Assembly (NCBI RefSeq): GCF_000332455.1
Contig: NZ_AOGY02000014.1
Span: 1-64,000 of the forward strand
Direction: 5' to 3'
Origin: Leptospira vanthielii serovar Holland str. Waz Holland = ATCC 700522
GTDB taxonomy: Bacteria > Spirochaetota > Leptospiria > Leptospirales > Leptospiraceae
DNA length: 64,000 nt
Shown here: piece by piece, positions 1 to 7,586 of the stretch
Layout of the letters: each line of letters starts with the position of its first letter
Position numbering within the stretch: the first letter of the stretch is position 1
The notes under the pieces: model-generated
Database searches by the model: none
What the model saw: the letters and a program-made list of their open reading frames with translations, nothing else
Told to the model about the DNA's origin: nothing
Made by a program: the position numbers and the translations under genes

Positions 1-70
1 GGTGTTTTCGGATGATGCCTATCTTGTCATCCGCTTTGAACGTACGTCTTTCTCTTACTTGTTTTTCCAT
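1..70 (-). CDS. Transposase-like protein, N-terminus only (cut by window edge)
   Basis: The gene starts with ATG at 70 on the minus strand and runs out of the window at base 1, leaving 23 codons. The visible N-terminus is basic and reads MEKQVRERRTFKADDKIGII, then RKH. The R-R-T-F-K-A-x-x-K pattern followed by a helix resembles the first helix-turn-helix of IS3/IS66-type OrfA transposases. This is a resemblance only, because the catalytic part lies outside the window. It sits on the accessory side of ssrA, which fits mobile DNA. Confidence 0.5.
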   Translation of the reverse strand, partial: MEKQVRERRTFKADDKIGIIRKH

Positions 71-108
71 CTCTAATCTCCATTTTCGGCTTGGAGTATT
101 AGCTTAAT

Positions 109-603
109 TTAGGTCAGCAAAATTGCGTTTTCATCTGAACTGGAATAATACATAATCCATCCTGTATATTTTTTAAGAGTTAAACTGTATTTTACCTCTG
201 TGGAAGTATTATTTTGAATTACAATAAATTCGTAATTCCTATCGAATTTTGCATAACTAGGAATAATTCCTAAACTGAAAATCATAGGTAATTCAAGGTA
301 AGCTTCATTTAAAACGTCTAGTCGGTCTGATTTTAAAATGATGACAGTATCATACTTGTCTTTCATAGCTAAATTTTCTTTGGCAATTTTTACACGATCC
401 ACAGTGTGTCCGCGTTTCTCCAACATATCAGCTAAATCCTCTAAGTACCCATCCGTTATAAAAAGAATATTTTTTTTCTTTAAAGGACTTTTGTTGTCAG
501 GAGAAGAAAAATCCATTTGATTTTTATGGATAGAGTAACTATAAAACGAACTAACACAGTTGGTAGCGAAAAATAAAATAGAAATGATAACTAGATATCT
601 CAT
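109..603 (-). CDS. Putative lipoprotein of unknown function (164 aa)
   Basis: The N-terminus has a short hydrophobic stretch ending in the lipobox-like ATNC (Cys16), so an exported, lipid-anchored protein is likely; spirochete lipoboxes tolerate such sequences. The mature part has an alternating pattern around ILFITDG and TVIILKSD, then SLGIIP followed by Y, F and V positions. The same SLGIIP segment occurs in the 567-aa lipoprotein at 39325-41028, so the two may be distant relatives. Its ATG overlaps the stop of the upstream gene (ATGA), indicating translational coupling. Function is not recognised. Confidence 0.7.
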   Translation of the reverse strand: MRYLVIISILFFATNCVSSFYSYSIHKNQMDFSSPDNKSPLKKKNILFITDGYLEDLADMLEKRGHTVDRVKIAKENLAMKDKYDTVIILKSDRLDVLNEAYLELPMIFSLGIIPSYAKFDRNYEFIVIQNNTSTEVKYSLTLKKYTGWIMYYSSSDENAILLT

Positions 604-1277
604 TTGATATATTCTCCATAACTTTTTACAACATCTGGGTGATAAGAAATACGGTCTTGGATCGGAATTTCAAAATCACCATCAGAGAATATACTTACAA
701 GTTGCATTCCTTGAGGAATTGGGCATCGGATGTACTCTTCACCTACCTTTCCGGGAGGGAGCCATTCACTTCCGCTTCCTGGTGATCTAGCATCGTTACC
801 AGAATTCGTTCCGTCACAGGAAAAAACTACAAAATCTGAATTATTGTTTTTATAGAATCTTTCAAATCTCTCAGGCCTATCCTTTAATTTGGATTTGAGT
901 TTAACCATAACTCCTGCTTTCCGATATAGGTGTTCAAAATCAATAAGATCAGGATTTTTATTATGAACATCCGCAATACCTTCTAGATTATTACCCTTCA
1001 TATATTTAAAATTAAATTCATCATAAGAAGTTTTCATTAATTTTAAGATTCTATATTTTTTTGATTTGTTTTGGTATGAAAATTTTATCTTGAGATACTT
1101 ATTAGTATTATCAAGCTCTTCTGTTTCGTTGATTTCATGAATTATGATTTTCCAATATTCATCTTCAAATGTTGGGTTTATTGGAACGTATGTTCTCCCA
1201 TTCAAGTTCCACTGATAAAAGGTAGTTTTACAATTTACTATAGAGAATAGAAAAAACGCCAAAAAAAGTTTATACAT
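600..1277 (-). CDS. Putative lipoprotein of unknown function (225 aa)
   Basis: It starts at ATG 1277 behind an AGGAAG ribosome-binding site. The first 16 residues form a signal peptide with lipobox IVNC (Cys16). The mature protein is Lys/Asn-rich with no domain I recognise; a Gly/Ser/Pro-rich stretch near the C-terminal third (around SPGSGSEWLPPGKVG) may be a loop. The last four bases overlap the next gene, so the pair forms a two-gene unit. Lipid anchoring is inferred from the signal peptide; the function is unknown. It lies between a transposase-like gene and ssrA and is probably accessory. Confidence 0.7.
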   Translation of the reverse strand: MYKLFLAFFLFSIVNCKTTFYQWNLNGRTYVPINPTFEDEYWKIIIHEINETEELDNTNKYLKIKFSYQNKSKKYRILKLMKTSYDEFNFKYMKGNNLEGIADVHNKNPDLIDFEHLYRKAGVMVKLKSKLKDRPERFERFYKNNNSDFVVFSCDGTNSGNDARSPGSGSEWLPPGKVGEEYIRCPIPQGMQLVSIFSDGDFEIPIQDRISYHPDVVKSYGEYIK

Positions 1278-1727
1278 TAATTAAACTTCCTATTACAATC
1301 GTTGTACGAATTTATTGGTTCTTTTTATTTTGCATCGAAGGTTCGTCAACTAACAAAATATGGGATTTTCAAAAAGACTTACAAAGTATTGCATTGGTTT
1401 GTTGCTTAATCTGTTTTTTTTGTTTGGCTGAAAGTAAGTTCTGCAGAAATCGGAACTATCCGACCCCTCTTCGTTAATTCTTAGTTAGTCGGTCTCCGGT
1501 GCCTTCCCATCCAGGTCAGGCAACCTCCGACCCGTCCTGCTCGAGGTCTCAGGCATCCTGCCTTCGACAGAAACAGCTTCACGCTCCCTATGGGTCGCTA
1601 CTGTTTCTGACTCTCGCAGTCGTTCGACTCCCGTCGTAAATCATTTGTTATACGACAATAATAATAAAAAACCAATCAAACGATTATATACTTTAGCGTA
1701 GGTAAAATAGTGAGGGTGTTTGTTGCG
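1278..1727. other. Non-coding stretch with a GC-rich block and inverted repeats
   Basis: No convincing gene lies between the lipoprotein at 600-1277 and the ssrA terminator. Bases about 1490-1640 are clearly richer in G+C than the AT-rich flanks. They contain a perfect 9-bp inverted repeat CAGAAACAG (1568-1576) / CTGTTTCTG (1601-1609). At 1622-1637 a 16-base stretch GTTCGACTCCCGTCGT matches the T-arm end of tmRNA (1813-1828) at 15 of 16 positions, in the opposite orientation. This looks like a repeat or insertion footprint rather than a gene. Confidence 0.5.
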
Positions 1728-1749
1728 AAAAGCACCCAAGGATGGGTGC
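1728..1749 (-). terminator. Rho-independent terminator of ssrA
   Basis: On the minus strand, GCACCCA-TCCT-TGGGTGC (1732-1749) forms a perfect 7-bp stem followed by TTTT. It lies about 60 bases beyond the mature 3' end of tmRNA. A second hairpin, CTGGCCAT/ATGGCCAG (1761-1778), lies between it and the tmRNA end. Confidence 0.75.
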
Positions 1750-1807
1750 GGGCGGGAGCTCTGGCCATGGATGGCCAGGCGAACGCGAGCAATGAATATC
1801 CGAACTT

Positions 1808-2156
1808 TGGAGACGCCGGGAGTCGAACCCGGGTCCTATCGTCCTCAAATGCAGCTTCTACACGTTTAGTTTGCAAATAAATTTCGGAAAGACTTACCCT
1901 ACAAACGGGGGACTCATTCCTATCCTACTTAGAGTTCAATTCGGCCCGAAGCGGGCGACAGATCCGAAAGGTCCTTAGAGAGGTGTCGGTTTCTTGGCCA
2001 CCTAAGGAAACAGCCATGGAAACCGTAGAGCTTAAAACTAAGCTGCTAGAGCAAATTCGTTATTTGCAGTTATTGTTTTGAAGGTTTTTAAGAGGACCCT
2101 CACCCCTACGTGCCACTGAACCCAAGCCAACAACAGTCGAAACCAATGTCGTCCCC
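1808..2156 (-). ncRNA. ssrA: tmRNA (SsrA)
   Basis: The RNA starts at 2156 with GGGGACGACATTGGTTTCGA, the classic tmRNA 5' tRNA-like half. It ends near 1808 with GGTTCGACTCCCGGCGTCTC and then CA. The 7-bp acceptor stem GGGGACG/CGTCTCC pairs with one G-U. The terminal CCA is not encoded (AAG follows the discriminator A). The resume codon and tag are readable at about 2042-2071: GCA AAT AAC GAA TTT GCT CTA GCA GCT TAG, giving ANNEFALAA, a typical hydrophobic degradation tag. tmRNA rescues stalled ribosomes and marks the unfinished protein for proteolysis. Its 3' end is a common attachment site for integrative elements, and the accessory strip begins just beyond it. Confidence 0.97.
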
Positions 2157-2253
2157 AATTCTTACTACTTAGACGAGTATATCGGAAGAGTTAGGAAGGA
2201 AAAGCAAAAAAGGTTGAATTGGAGTTTTGGTGTGATGGAATGAAAGAATTCCT

Positions 2254-3390
2254 ATGAATTTATCCCTTCGGTATCCATTTACAGCGACGTTCTTTCTATT
2301 TTTGGCCTTGTTTTGTTCTCAAAAGGAACTTCCTTCCGATGCAGAAATTCGGGAGGCGGTTTACGGAAAAGATGCCGGACAAGTGGTTCGGGTTTTAGGC
2401 CAAAAGCAGATCAATTTGGATGAAACTCCCGAAATGGAAACTTTAGTTTTGTTTCAGTCAGGGACAAGTGAGGTTCTTGCAGCTTTTCGCAAAGAAGGTT
2501 CGAGTTGGACCTTTCTTTGGAAATTGGAATATTTTTTACAAAACTTAGGGCCTATGTTTTATGATGCCAAACTAAAGTCCTGGGTTTCGGGATCAGCACC
2601 GGGAAAAGAAAAGGTTACTTTTGCCGGGGATTGTCTTCGTCGAATTGTTGTTGCGGAACTTCCTGGAGATAATTTTAATTCTGTATTTATTGAAGTGCTT
2701 GCCGAAGAACCACCGTTAGGTTTATTTTCTGTTCCTATGGGATATCGTAAAGGCAAAAAAATTTGGGATGGATTCCAACTCAAAGAACATGAAGAGTTAA
2801 AAAGAAGTAAACGTGTAGACTTTGAATACAGCGCCAAGGACAAATCCTTTCGTATATTTCCCACCAATCCAAATTTTTCCCAAGAATTTGTATTCAATGG
2901 TTGGGAGATGATTGCAAACCTTCCCATGCAACCAGTGCCTTCCTTTGTATCTCTAGAAGTGACTCCGAAATTTGAAATTGGTAAAGAATCCCAAGTGACT
3001 TTACAACTTAAGAATCGTGGAAACTATGTGAGTCTGGCATATCTATCTTTGTCTTTTCCTGAAGCCGGAAGTGTTCGGTTGCCAGGGGAGACTCAAGGAG
3101 TTCGTTTGTATAAAAAGGGAGACATTGTTTACAATATTGTCTCAAATAAAAAAATTCCGGCGGACTATCCTTTATTGGAAGTAACTAAAGAAGGATGGGC
3201 CAATAACTTTCGTTATGGGGTGAAGTTTTTTTATACCCCGAAAGAATCAGTGACTCCAAAAATTTTATTTCGATCTACTTATAAATTTTATCATGAGATA
3301 GTTTCTATTCCCAACCAATTTTCCATTGCTCCTTTTGAACGCGACCAACAAGGATTTCCATCCTATCTTTTGGGAGCACCGGCTAACTAA
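2254..3390 (+). CDS. Putative lipoprotein, first gene of a three-gene unit (378 aa)
   Basis: The N-terminus (MNLSLRYPFTATFFLFLALF then CSQ) is a signal peptide with a lipobox-like LALFC. The mature part is mixed beta-rich sequence with no recognised domain; residues around 235-280 (SLEVTPKFEIGKESQVTLQL) read like an immunoglobulin-like beta strand pattern. It is followed after 6 bases by the next gene and then by a MotB-like gene that overlaps it, so the three are probably co-transcribed. A role near the envelope or motor is only suggested by that context. Confidence 0.75.
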   Translation: MNLSLRYPFTATFFLFLALFCSQKELPSDAEIREAVYGKDAGQVVRVLGQKQINLDETPEMETLVLFQSGTSEVLAAFRKEGSSWTFLWKLEYFLQNLGPMFYDAKLKSWVSGSAPGKEKVTFAGDCLRRIVVAELPGDNFNSVFIEVLAEEPPLGLFSVPMGYRKGKKIWDGFQLKEHEELKRSKRVDFEYSAKDKSFRIFPTNPNFSQEFVFNGWEMIANLPMQPVPSFVSLEVTPKFEIGKESQVTLQLKNRGNYVSLAYLSLSFPEAGSVRLPGETQGVRLYKKGDIVYNIVSNKKIPADYPLLEVTKEGWANNFRYGVKFFYTPKESVTPKILFRSTYKFYHEIVSIPNQFSIAPFERDQQGFPSYLLGAPAN

Positions 3391-3396
3391 ACTGAA

Positions 3397-4050
3397 ATGA
3401 AACACCAACTGACGGAAGAAGTCACACTTGCTAGAAGGGAGATTGTGCGTGTCCAAGTGGATCGATTTCATCTTTATTATTATGATTTTTTTCATCGCAA
3501 AGAGACAATTGAGATGGCAAAGTTTTTTTTTGAAACTGTATACAATTTAGATGGGAAGGAAGAATGGGAGGAGTTGGCTTTTACTACTTACGATAAAGTC
3601 AAAAACATGATGAAGGAAGGCACTCGGGAAAGTGTCGAACGACTAATGGAACTCAATACCATTACCGATGAACTTGATATTCAAATGGCCAAACTTCTCC
3701 TTTCGAAAGGATGGCAATCGGGAAAAGAATTGGATCAAGAGGAATACTTTACACTTTTTTGCGAATTGGATGAAAGAGAGATTCGAAAAAAACAATTAGA
3801 AGTTGTACTCTTTAATCTTAAAAAATTCTATGAATTGGCGCACAAACCAGTGAGTGCTTATATTATCAAACCCGCGGCAATGATGTCTCGTTTACTTGGA
3901 GTGTATCCTTTGTTTAAAAAAGTGGAACAAGGATACTATGCCACATTACCTGTCGGCCAAGATTTATTTAACGAGTTCTATGCGAAAGTAAAGGAAAAGG
4001 AATGGGAGTTTTTATATAAAGCCTTCCCAACCCTCGAAGGGGAAACATGA
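3397..4050 (+). CDS. Conserved-looking cytoplasmic protein of unknown function (217 aa)
   Basis: This protein has no signal peptide or membrane segment and is rich in Lys/Glu with predicted helices throughout. I do not recognise a domain. It starts 6 bases after the upstream lipoprotein and its stop overlaps the start of the MotB-like gene by four bases (ATGA), so it is translationally coupled to that gene. A cytoplasmic accessory to the MotB-like protein is a reasonable guess from position alone. Confidence 0.75.
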   Translation: MKHQLTEEVTLARREIVRVQVDRFHLYYYDFFHRKETIEMAKFFFETVYNLDGKEEWEELAFTTYDKVKNMMKEGTRESVERLMELNTITDELDIQMAKLLLSKGWQSGKELDQEEYFTLFCELDEREIRKKQLEVVLFNLKKFYELAHKPVSAYIIKPAAMMSRLLGVYPLFKKVEQGYYATLPVGQDLFNEFYAKVKEKEWEFLYKAFPTLEGET

Positions 4051-4784
4051 GAAGACGTTCCAGGTTTGTATCTAAAGAAGAAGAACATATTGAGGCACAT
4101 GATCGTTGGTTATTGACTTATGCCGATATGATCACATTGTTACTTGGACTTTTTATTATACTATATGCCATCAGTAAAGTTGACGCCAATCGCCTAACTG
4201 CAGTAGCCAAGGATATCAAACGAGGGTTTGGTTTGAACGTAAGCTCTGTGGGAGCCATTTTAGAAGGTGGTTCGGGAATTTTAGAAGACGATACGATGGA
4301 ACCAAAATCACAAGTATTTCGGCTTTGGGAACGGATAGGTTTTGCGTTGAAAACACTTCGAGAAAAAGCAAAGTTAAAACTTGGCCTTGCAGAAACGGAA
4401 GAACTCAAACTGACTTTTGCTGGTTCTGATTTGGCCTCGGACGATATTTTGAAAGCAGATCCAGACCTTAAATTTGCATTTGAACAATTGGCAGTTTTAT
4501 CCAAGGGAATGGATATAGACATTGTCGTTCGAGTGCAAATTCCTTATGAATCGCAAATTGATAAATCGAAATTTCAAAATTCATGGGATTACCATTCTCA
4601 TAGGGCTTCTTTACTTGCTGAAAAATTAGTGAACGAATACGGCATTCCCAAAGAACAAGTTTCTGTTCAAGGTTATGCGGTCTTTCAAAAAGCGAAAGAA
4701 TCAGACACACCAGAAAAAAAAGCCAAAGAAGAACGAATCGAAATTCTCATTCGTAAAAAAGATACATTAGAAAATCCAAAATAA
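4047..4784 (+). CDS. Stand-alone MotB-like OmpA-family protein (245 aa)
   Basis: Residues 1-50 carry the MotB plug signature: a basic N-terminus, then RWLLTYADMITLLLGLFIIL with Asp27 at the position of the proton-accepting aspartate of MotB. A single membrane helix follows. The C-terminal region (about 130-240) reads like an OmpA/MotB peptidoglycan-binding domain, ending in RIEILIRK, which resembles the family's final RRVDIVI strand. No motA is adjacent; the complete motA-motB pair lies at 55681-57307. It could be an alternative stator subunit or a peptidoglycan-anchored protein unrelated to motility. The OmpA/MotB family call is firm, the role is open. Confidence 0.85.
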   Translation: MRRRSRFVSKEEEHIEAHDRWLLTYADMITLLLGLFIILYAISKVDANRLTAVAKDIKRGFGLNVSSVGAILEGGSGILEDDTMEPKSQVFRLWERIGFALKTLREKAKLKLGLAETEELKLTFAGSDLASDDILKADPDLKFAFEQLAVLSKGMDIDIVVRVQIPYESQIDKSKFQNSWDYHSHRASLLAEKLVNEYGIPKEQVSVQGYAVFQKAKESDTPEKKAKEERIEILIRKKDTLENPK

Positions 4785-4847
4785 CAAAAGGAAAATGATA
4801 TAAATTTATGAAATTTAAAAGTATAATTGAATTAATTTTTGAGAGAG

Positions 4848-4960
4848 ATAAACGCAATACGCATATCGCGCATGGTTTGGGGAATAAACGTGAAGCGGTT
4901 AACGTGCGAGGTAGGTGGGAAATTAAAGTGAGCGCGGCGAATAAACGCAATACGTATATC
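4848..4960. repeat. Pair of 20-bp direct repeats in a leader region
   Basis: ATAAACGCAATACGCATATC at 4848-4867 recurs at 4941-4960 with a single change (C to T at position 15). A third, partial copy (AATAAACGTGAAG) lies near 4883. The segment between them is richer in G+C than its surroundings. It sits between the MotB-like gene and a lipoprotein gene and stays open in one reading frame, but the translation does not look like protein. It may be a dispersed intergenic repeat. Confidence 0.6.
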
Positions 4961-5032
4961 CCCCCTGCAATTTCGTTTTTTAAACGAATTACGATTAAAA
5001 TCCCGGCTTCCCACTTAACAGCGTTTACAGAT

Positions 5033-5437
5033 TTGAAATTAGTGTTTCCGATATTTTTATCTTCACTCATATTAGTTTTTCTTATATCTTGTAAAAAAGA
5101 TAAAGGCATTATGAATGTAGATTGGCAAAATGAATCTTTAAGTTTAACGGCTGAGATTTGCGCCAAGTATAGAGAGTGTGCTGACAAAGAATGGAAATCT
5201 ATTCCTGAAAATCTAAAGAAATTTACGGAAGGAAGGTTGGAAGAAACCCAATGTCAAAAAAGGTTTCGTGAGAGCAATGCATACAAACTTTTGGGAGCCG
5301 ATCCATTAGCGATTCAAACTGCTTATAAGGATTGTCACAAACAAATTTTGCAATTTAGCTGTAAGGACTTACAAGAAGGAAAGATTGAAACAGTTTCATC
5401 TTGTGAAGTGTTTCAGAAGATCCAGAACGGGAATTAG
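5033..5437 (+). CDS. Small cysteine-rich lipoprotein (about 134 aa)
   Basis: An open frame begins at 4808, but its first 75 codons come from the repeat region and do not look like protein. I prefer TTG 5033 (or GTG 5042), which gives a lipoprotein signal peptide LVFPIFLSSLILVFLISC. The mature part has several cysteines, including AEICAKYRECADKEW, ETQCQKRF, YKDCHKQ, FSCKDL and SSCEVF, suggesting disulphide-stabilised helices in the periplasm or at the surface. The family is not recognised with certainty. A clear terminator follows. Confidence 0.7.
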   Translation: MKLVFPIFLSSLILVFLISCKKDKGIMNVDWQNESLSLTAEICAKYRECADKEWKSIPENLKKFTEGRLEETQCQKRFRESNAYKLLGADPLAIQTAYKDCHKQILQFSCKDLQEGKIETVSSCEVFQKIQNGN

Positions 5438-5446
5438 AGAATGAAG

Positions 5447-5472
5447 GTCAGGTGTAATCTCCTGACTTTTTT
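5447..5472 (+). terminator. Rho-independent terminator
   Basis: GTCAGG (5447-5452) and CCTGAC (5461-5466) form a stem with an 8-base loop, followed by TTTTTT. It ends the transcript of the Cys-rich lipoprotein gene. Confidence 0.85.
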
Positions 5473-5499
5473 GCAAATGTCTGTTCTAAGAGTTTGCAG

Positions 5500-6081
5500 T
5501 CAAAAGCCCATTATTTCTTTTATATGATTTGAGTTTTCCTCAGTGGTTAACATTTTTAAAAGTAGTAACGCGACACCTATTGCCGTCGCCGGACTCCAAC
5601 TAGTGATAATATTCTTATCTACAACTATGGGAGAATTTTGAACAATAGCACCTAGTTCTTCTAGTTGTTTTTGTCTGACACTTTTTTTATGATTGTAAGT
5701 CGTTGCTTTTCGTTCGTTCAAAACACCAGACTTTGCGATTGGTAAAGCTCCCACACAAATGGATGTTATGATTTTATCTTTTTGGTTAAACCGTCTTATC
5801 AATTCCAAAAATTCTGGATGGTACGCTTCTTCATAAAAACCATATTCTTCAAAACCACCTGGTATTGCTAAAGCTTCAAAGTCATTGATATCAATTTCAT
5901 TAATTAAATAATCAACATAGAGTTTAACACCAAAAGATCCAGTGACTTCTTTGGTAAAACCGCATGTATAGAGTTTTGTTGTTTTGTCTCCATCGACTAG
6001 GTTCCAACCGATAACATCAATGAAGACACTAGCTTCAAAAGATTCGAAACCTTTTGCGAGTAGGAGTAGAACTTTTTTCAT
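5500..6081 (-). CDS. DJ-1/PfpI family protein (193 aa)
   Basis: The N-terminus MKKVLLLLAKGFESFEA has the strand and acidic residue typical of the DJ-1/PfpI fold. The nucleophile elbow is TSICVGALPIAKSG, with the Cys in the family position. PGGFEEYG matches the PGG motif that lies upstream in the fold. Length is normal for the family. Members include glyoxalases, chaperones and proteases, so the reaction cannot be fixed from sequence. It lies 3 bases downstream of the 156-aa gene, so the two are probably co-transcribed. Confidence 0.88.
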   Translation of the reverse strand: MKKVLLLLAKGFESFEASVFIDVIGWNLVDGDKTTKLYTCGFTKEVTGSFGVKLYVDYLINEIDINDFEALAIPGGFEEYGFYEEAYHPEFLELIRRFNQKDKIITSICVGALPIAKSGVLNERKATTYNHKKSVRQKQLEELGAIVQNSPIVVDKNIITSWSPATAIGVALLLLKMLTTEENSNHIKEIMGF

Positions 6082-6084
6082 ACT

Positions 6085-6555
6085 TTAATCATTTACTTTG
6101 ATTTTACCAGAGGTGATGTTTAATGATTTAAAACTCACAATTTCAAATGGAGTTTGTCCATCAATGGTACCATCCACTTCGGCAATGAGAACAAGATGAT
6201 TTGTTTCTCGAAGGTCTATCATCAAAATTCCTTCTATTTGATAATCATTTCCGATGGCTCCATCATCGACAATATAGGCAAAAGGAACAACTCCTTCGCG
6301 TAATTCTGGTGCAAATATCTCATCGTCTCCATGATCAATAATGTATTTACCGAGAACATTCTCTTCTTCAATGTCTCCAAACCGATCATAGAAATCGATT
6401 TTTTTGTTTTTACTCATATGAAACCAATCGAAAAGAAGGATGTTCTTATTCATTGTTTTCTGAGCTTCAAATGGTATGGATACATTTGCCGGTTTGCCAA
6501 AAATCTTTTTATGTTCCCCAATAACTTGATTAAATATAACTTCATATTGATTCAT
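6085..6555 (-). CDS. Hypothetical cytoplasmic protein (156 aa)
   Basis: This is a soluble acidic protein without a signal peptide. It contains alternating beta strands (VVPFAYIVDDGAIGNDYQIE, then ILMIDLRETNHLVLIAEV) and an LFDWFHMSK motif. The family is not recognised. Some resemblance to small SMI1/KNR4-type immunity proteins crossed my mind but I cannot support it. It lies 3 bases upstream of the DJ-1/PfpI gene on the same strand. The first codon is ATG at 6555. Confidence 0.65.
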   Translation of the reverse strand: MNQYEVIFNQVIGEHKKIFGKPANVSIPFEAQKTMNKNILLFDWFHMSKNKKIDFYDRFGDIEEENVLGKYIIDHGDDEIFAPELREGVVPFAYIVDDGAIGNDYQIEGILMIDLRETNHLVLIAEVDGTIDGQTPFEIVSFKSLNITSGKIKVND

Positions 6556-6600
6556 ATGTTATCTCTATTTATGATTAGATTTTAATAATCTTTAATTTAC

Positions 6601-6633
6601 ATTGATTCAAGGTTTACTGTAACTTGAATCAAT
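6601..6633. repeat. Perfect 11-bp inverted repeat in intergenic region
   Basis: ATTGATTCAAG (6601-6611) and CTTGAATCAAT (6623-6633) are separated by 11 bases, in the 292-base gap between the 156-aa gene and the DUF2071-like gene. There is no T-run on either side, so it is a poor Rho-independent terminator. It lies 46 bases before the 6555 start and could be an operator. Nothing else is evident in this AT-rich gap. Confidence 0.5.
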
Positions 6634-6847
6634 CGAACATCTGATGTTAATCATTAATTTTTTAAGATAAACCAGGTCAATATTTTTCTAATATTATACT
6701 TTTATTAATCAATAAGAATGAATTAGAAAATTTTGCGTTTGTTTGGAATTAATGGGAAAAACGGTAATGATAACTGTTATGAAGGGACTGGAAATTGAAA
6801 AGTTCGGAAATGTATGGTAATATTCTTTGAAAGAGAATAAACTACTT

Positions 6848-7570
6848 TTAGGAGTCCTTTTGCTGATTCCAAGCAATAACTTTAACTCCTGGTGAATAAT
6901 GACTTAATGAAGGACTGTTGAAGTTCACATAACCACTAAATTTTTTGTAATTTATATCTAAGTTTTTCAACTCAATATGAAATAATTCCCAGGGTTTGTG
7001 ATGTATTTCCAATGGATTCTGGTATACAGTTGAATTTTTATATAAACAATATCTTTCTGTTAACCACAAATCTATGTTTTGCGGATTGTCTATTTTATTT
7101 GCAATATTGAATTCAATATCTATTTTACTTCGTTTCCCTAATAGAGCGTATGAGTTAGAAGATCTTTTTATATTTGAATATTTATAGGGTAAACCAGAAA
7201 GAAGATTTGCCATGATTGTTGGAAGAATTTTTTGAGCTTCAATGCTCAAAAAAAATACACCCGGCTTATTCTTGTTTTTAACATATGTTCGTAAGTTAAC
7301 TTCATGGAAATTTGAAAAATATTTTATCTGAAAAGTGTTTCTGATATGAATTTTGTTCATTGTGAAAGCAACTATAGAAATCCAATAAGATCCATTTATT
7401 TGGTCTAAGTCTAAATAGTGCGGAACTAAATTTCTTAATATAGTTTCTTCAATTTGATAATGTAAAAAAATAGCATCATTCCATTCTTGATACCAAAACC
7501 ACTTATTGTTTGGCATTTTCCAGGGTCTGTGTTTGGTAAATGATATAATGTCATCAATTGTTTTATTCAT
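6848..7570 (-). CDS. DUF2071 (YqjF-like) family protein (240 aa)
   Basis: The N-terminal RPWKMPNNKWFWYQEWNDAI followed by FLHY is the hallmark opening of DUF2071/YqjF proteins. Later family-like pieces are the VNLRTYV strand and a C-terminal HYSPGVKVIAWN. Length is typical. The family's biochemical role is not established. It starts 16 bases downstream of the aquaglyceroporin gene on the same strand and is probably its operon partner. Confidence 0.8.
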   Translation of the reverse strand: MNKTIDDIISFTKHRPWKMPNNKWFWYQEWNDAIFLHYQIEETILRNLVPHYLDLDQINGSYWISIVAFTMNKIHIRNTFQIKYFSNFHEVNLRTYVKNKNKPGVFFLSIEAQKILPTIMANLLSGLPYKYSNIKRSSNSYALLGKRSKIDIEFNIANKIDNPQNIDLWLTERYCLYKNSTVYQNPLEIHHKPWELFHIELKNLDINYKKFSGYVNFNSPSLSHYSPGVKVIAWNQQKDS

Positions 7571-7586
7571 GATATCGGCATTGCAG

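Noticed and set aside
1619..1637. T-loop-like sequence GTTCGACTCCCG suggesting a tRNA
   Set aside because: The flanking bases do not form a T-stem and no acceptor, D or anticodon arm is present.
1676..1876. Minus-strand open frame of 66 codons over the ssrA end and terminator
   Set aside because: It lies across the tmRNA 3' part and its terminator; the translation is Ala/Pro/Arg-rich by base composition and resembles no protein.
4747..5187. Minus-strand open frame of 146 codons
   Set aside because: It is antisense to the MotB-like gene end, the repeat region and the lipoprotein gene; no ribosome-binding site and no protein-like pattern.
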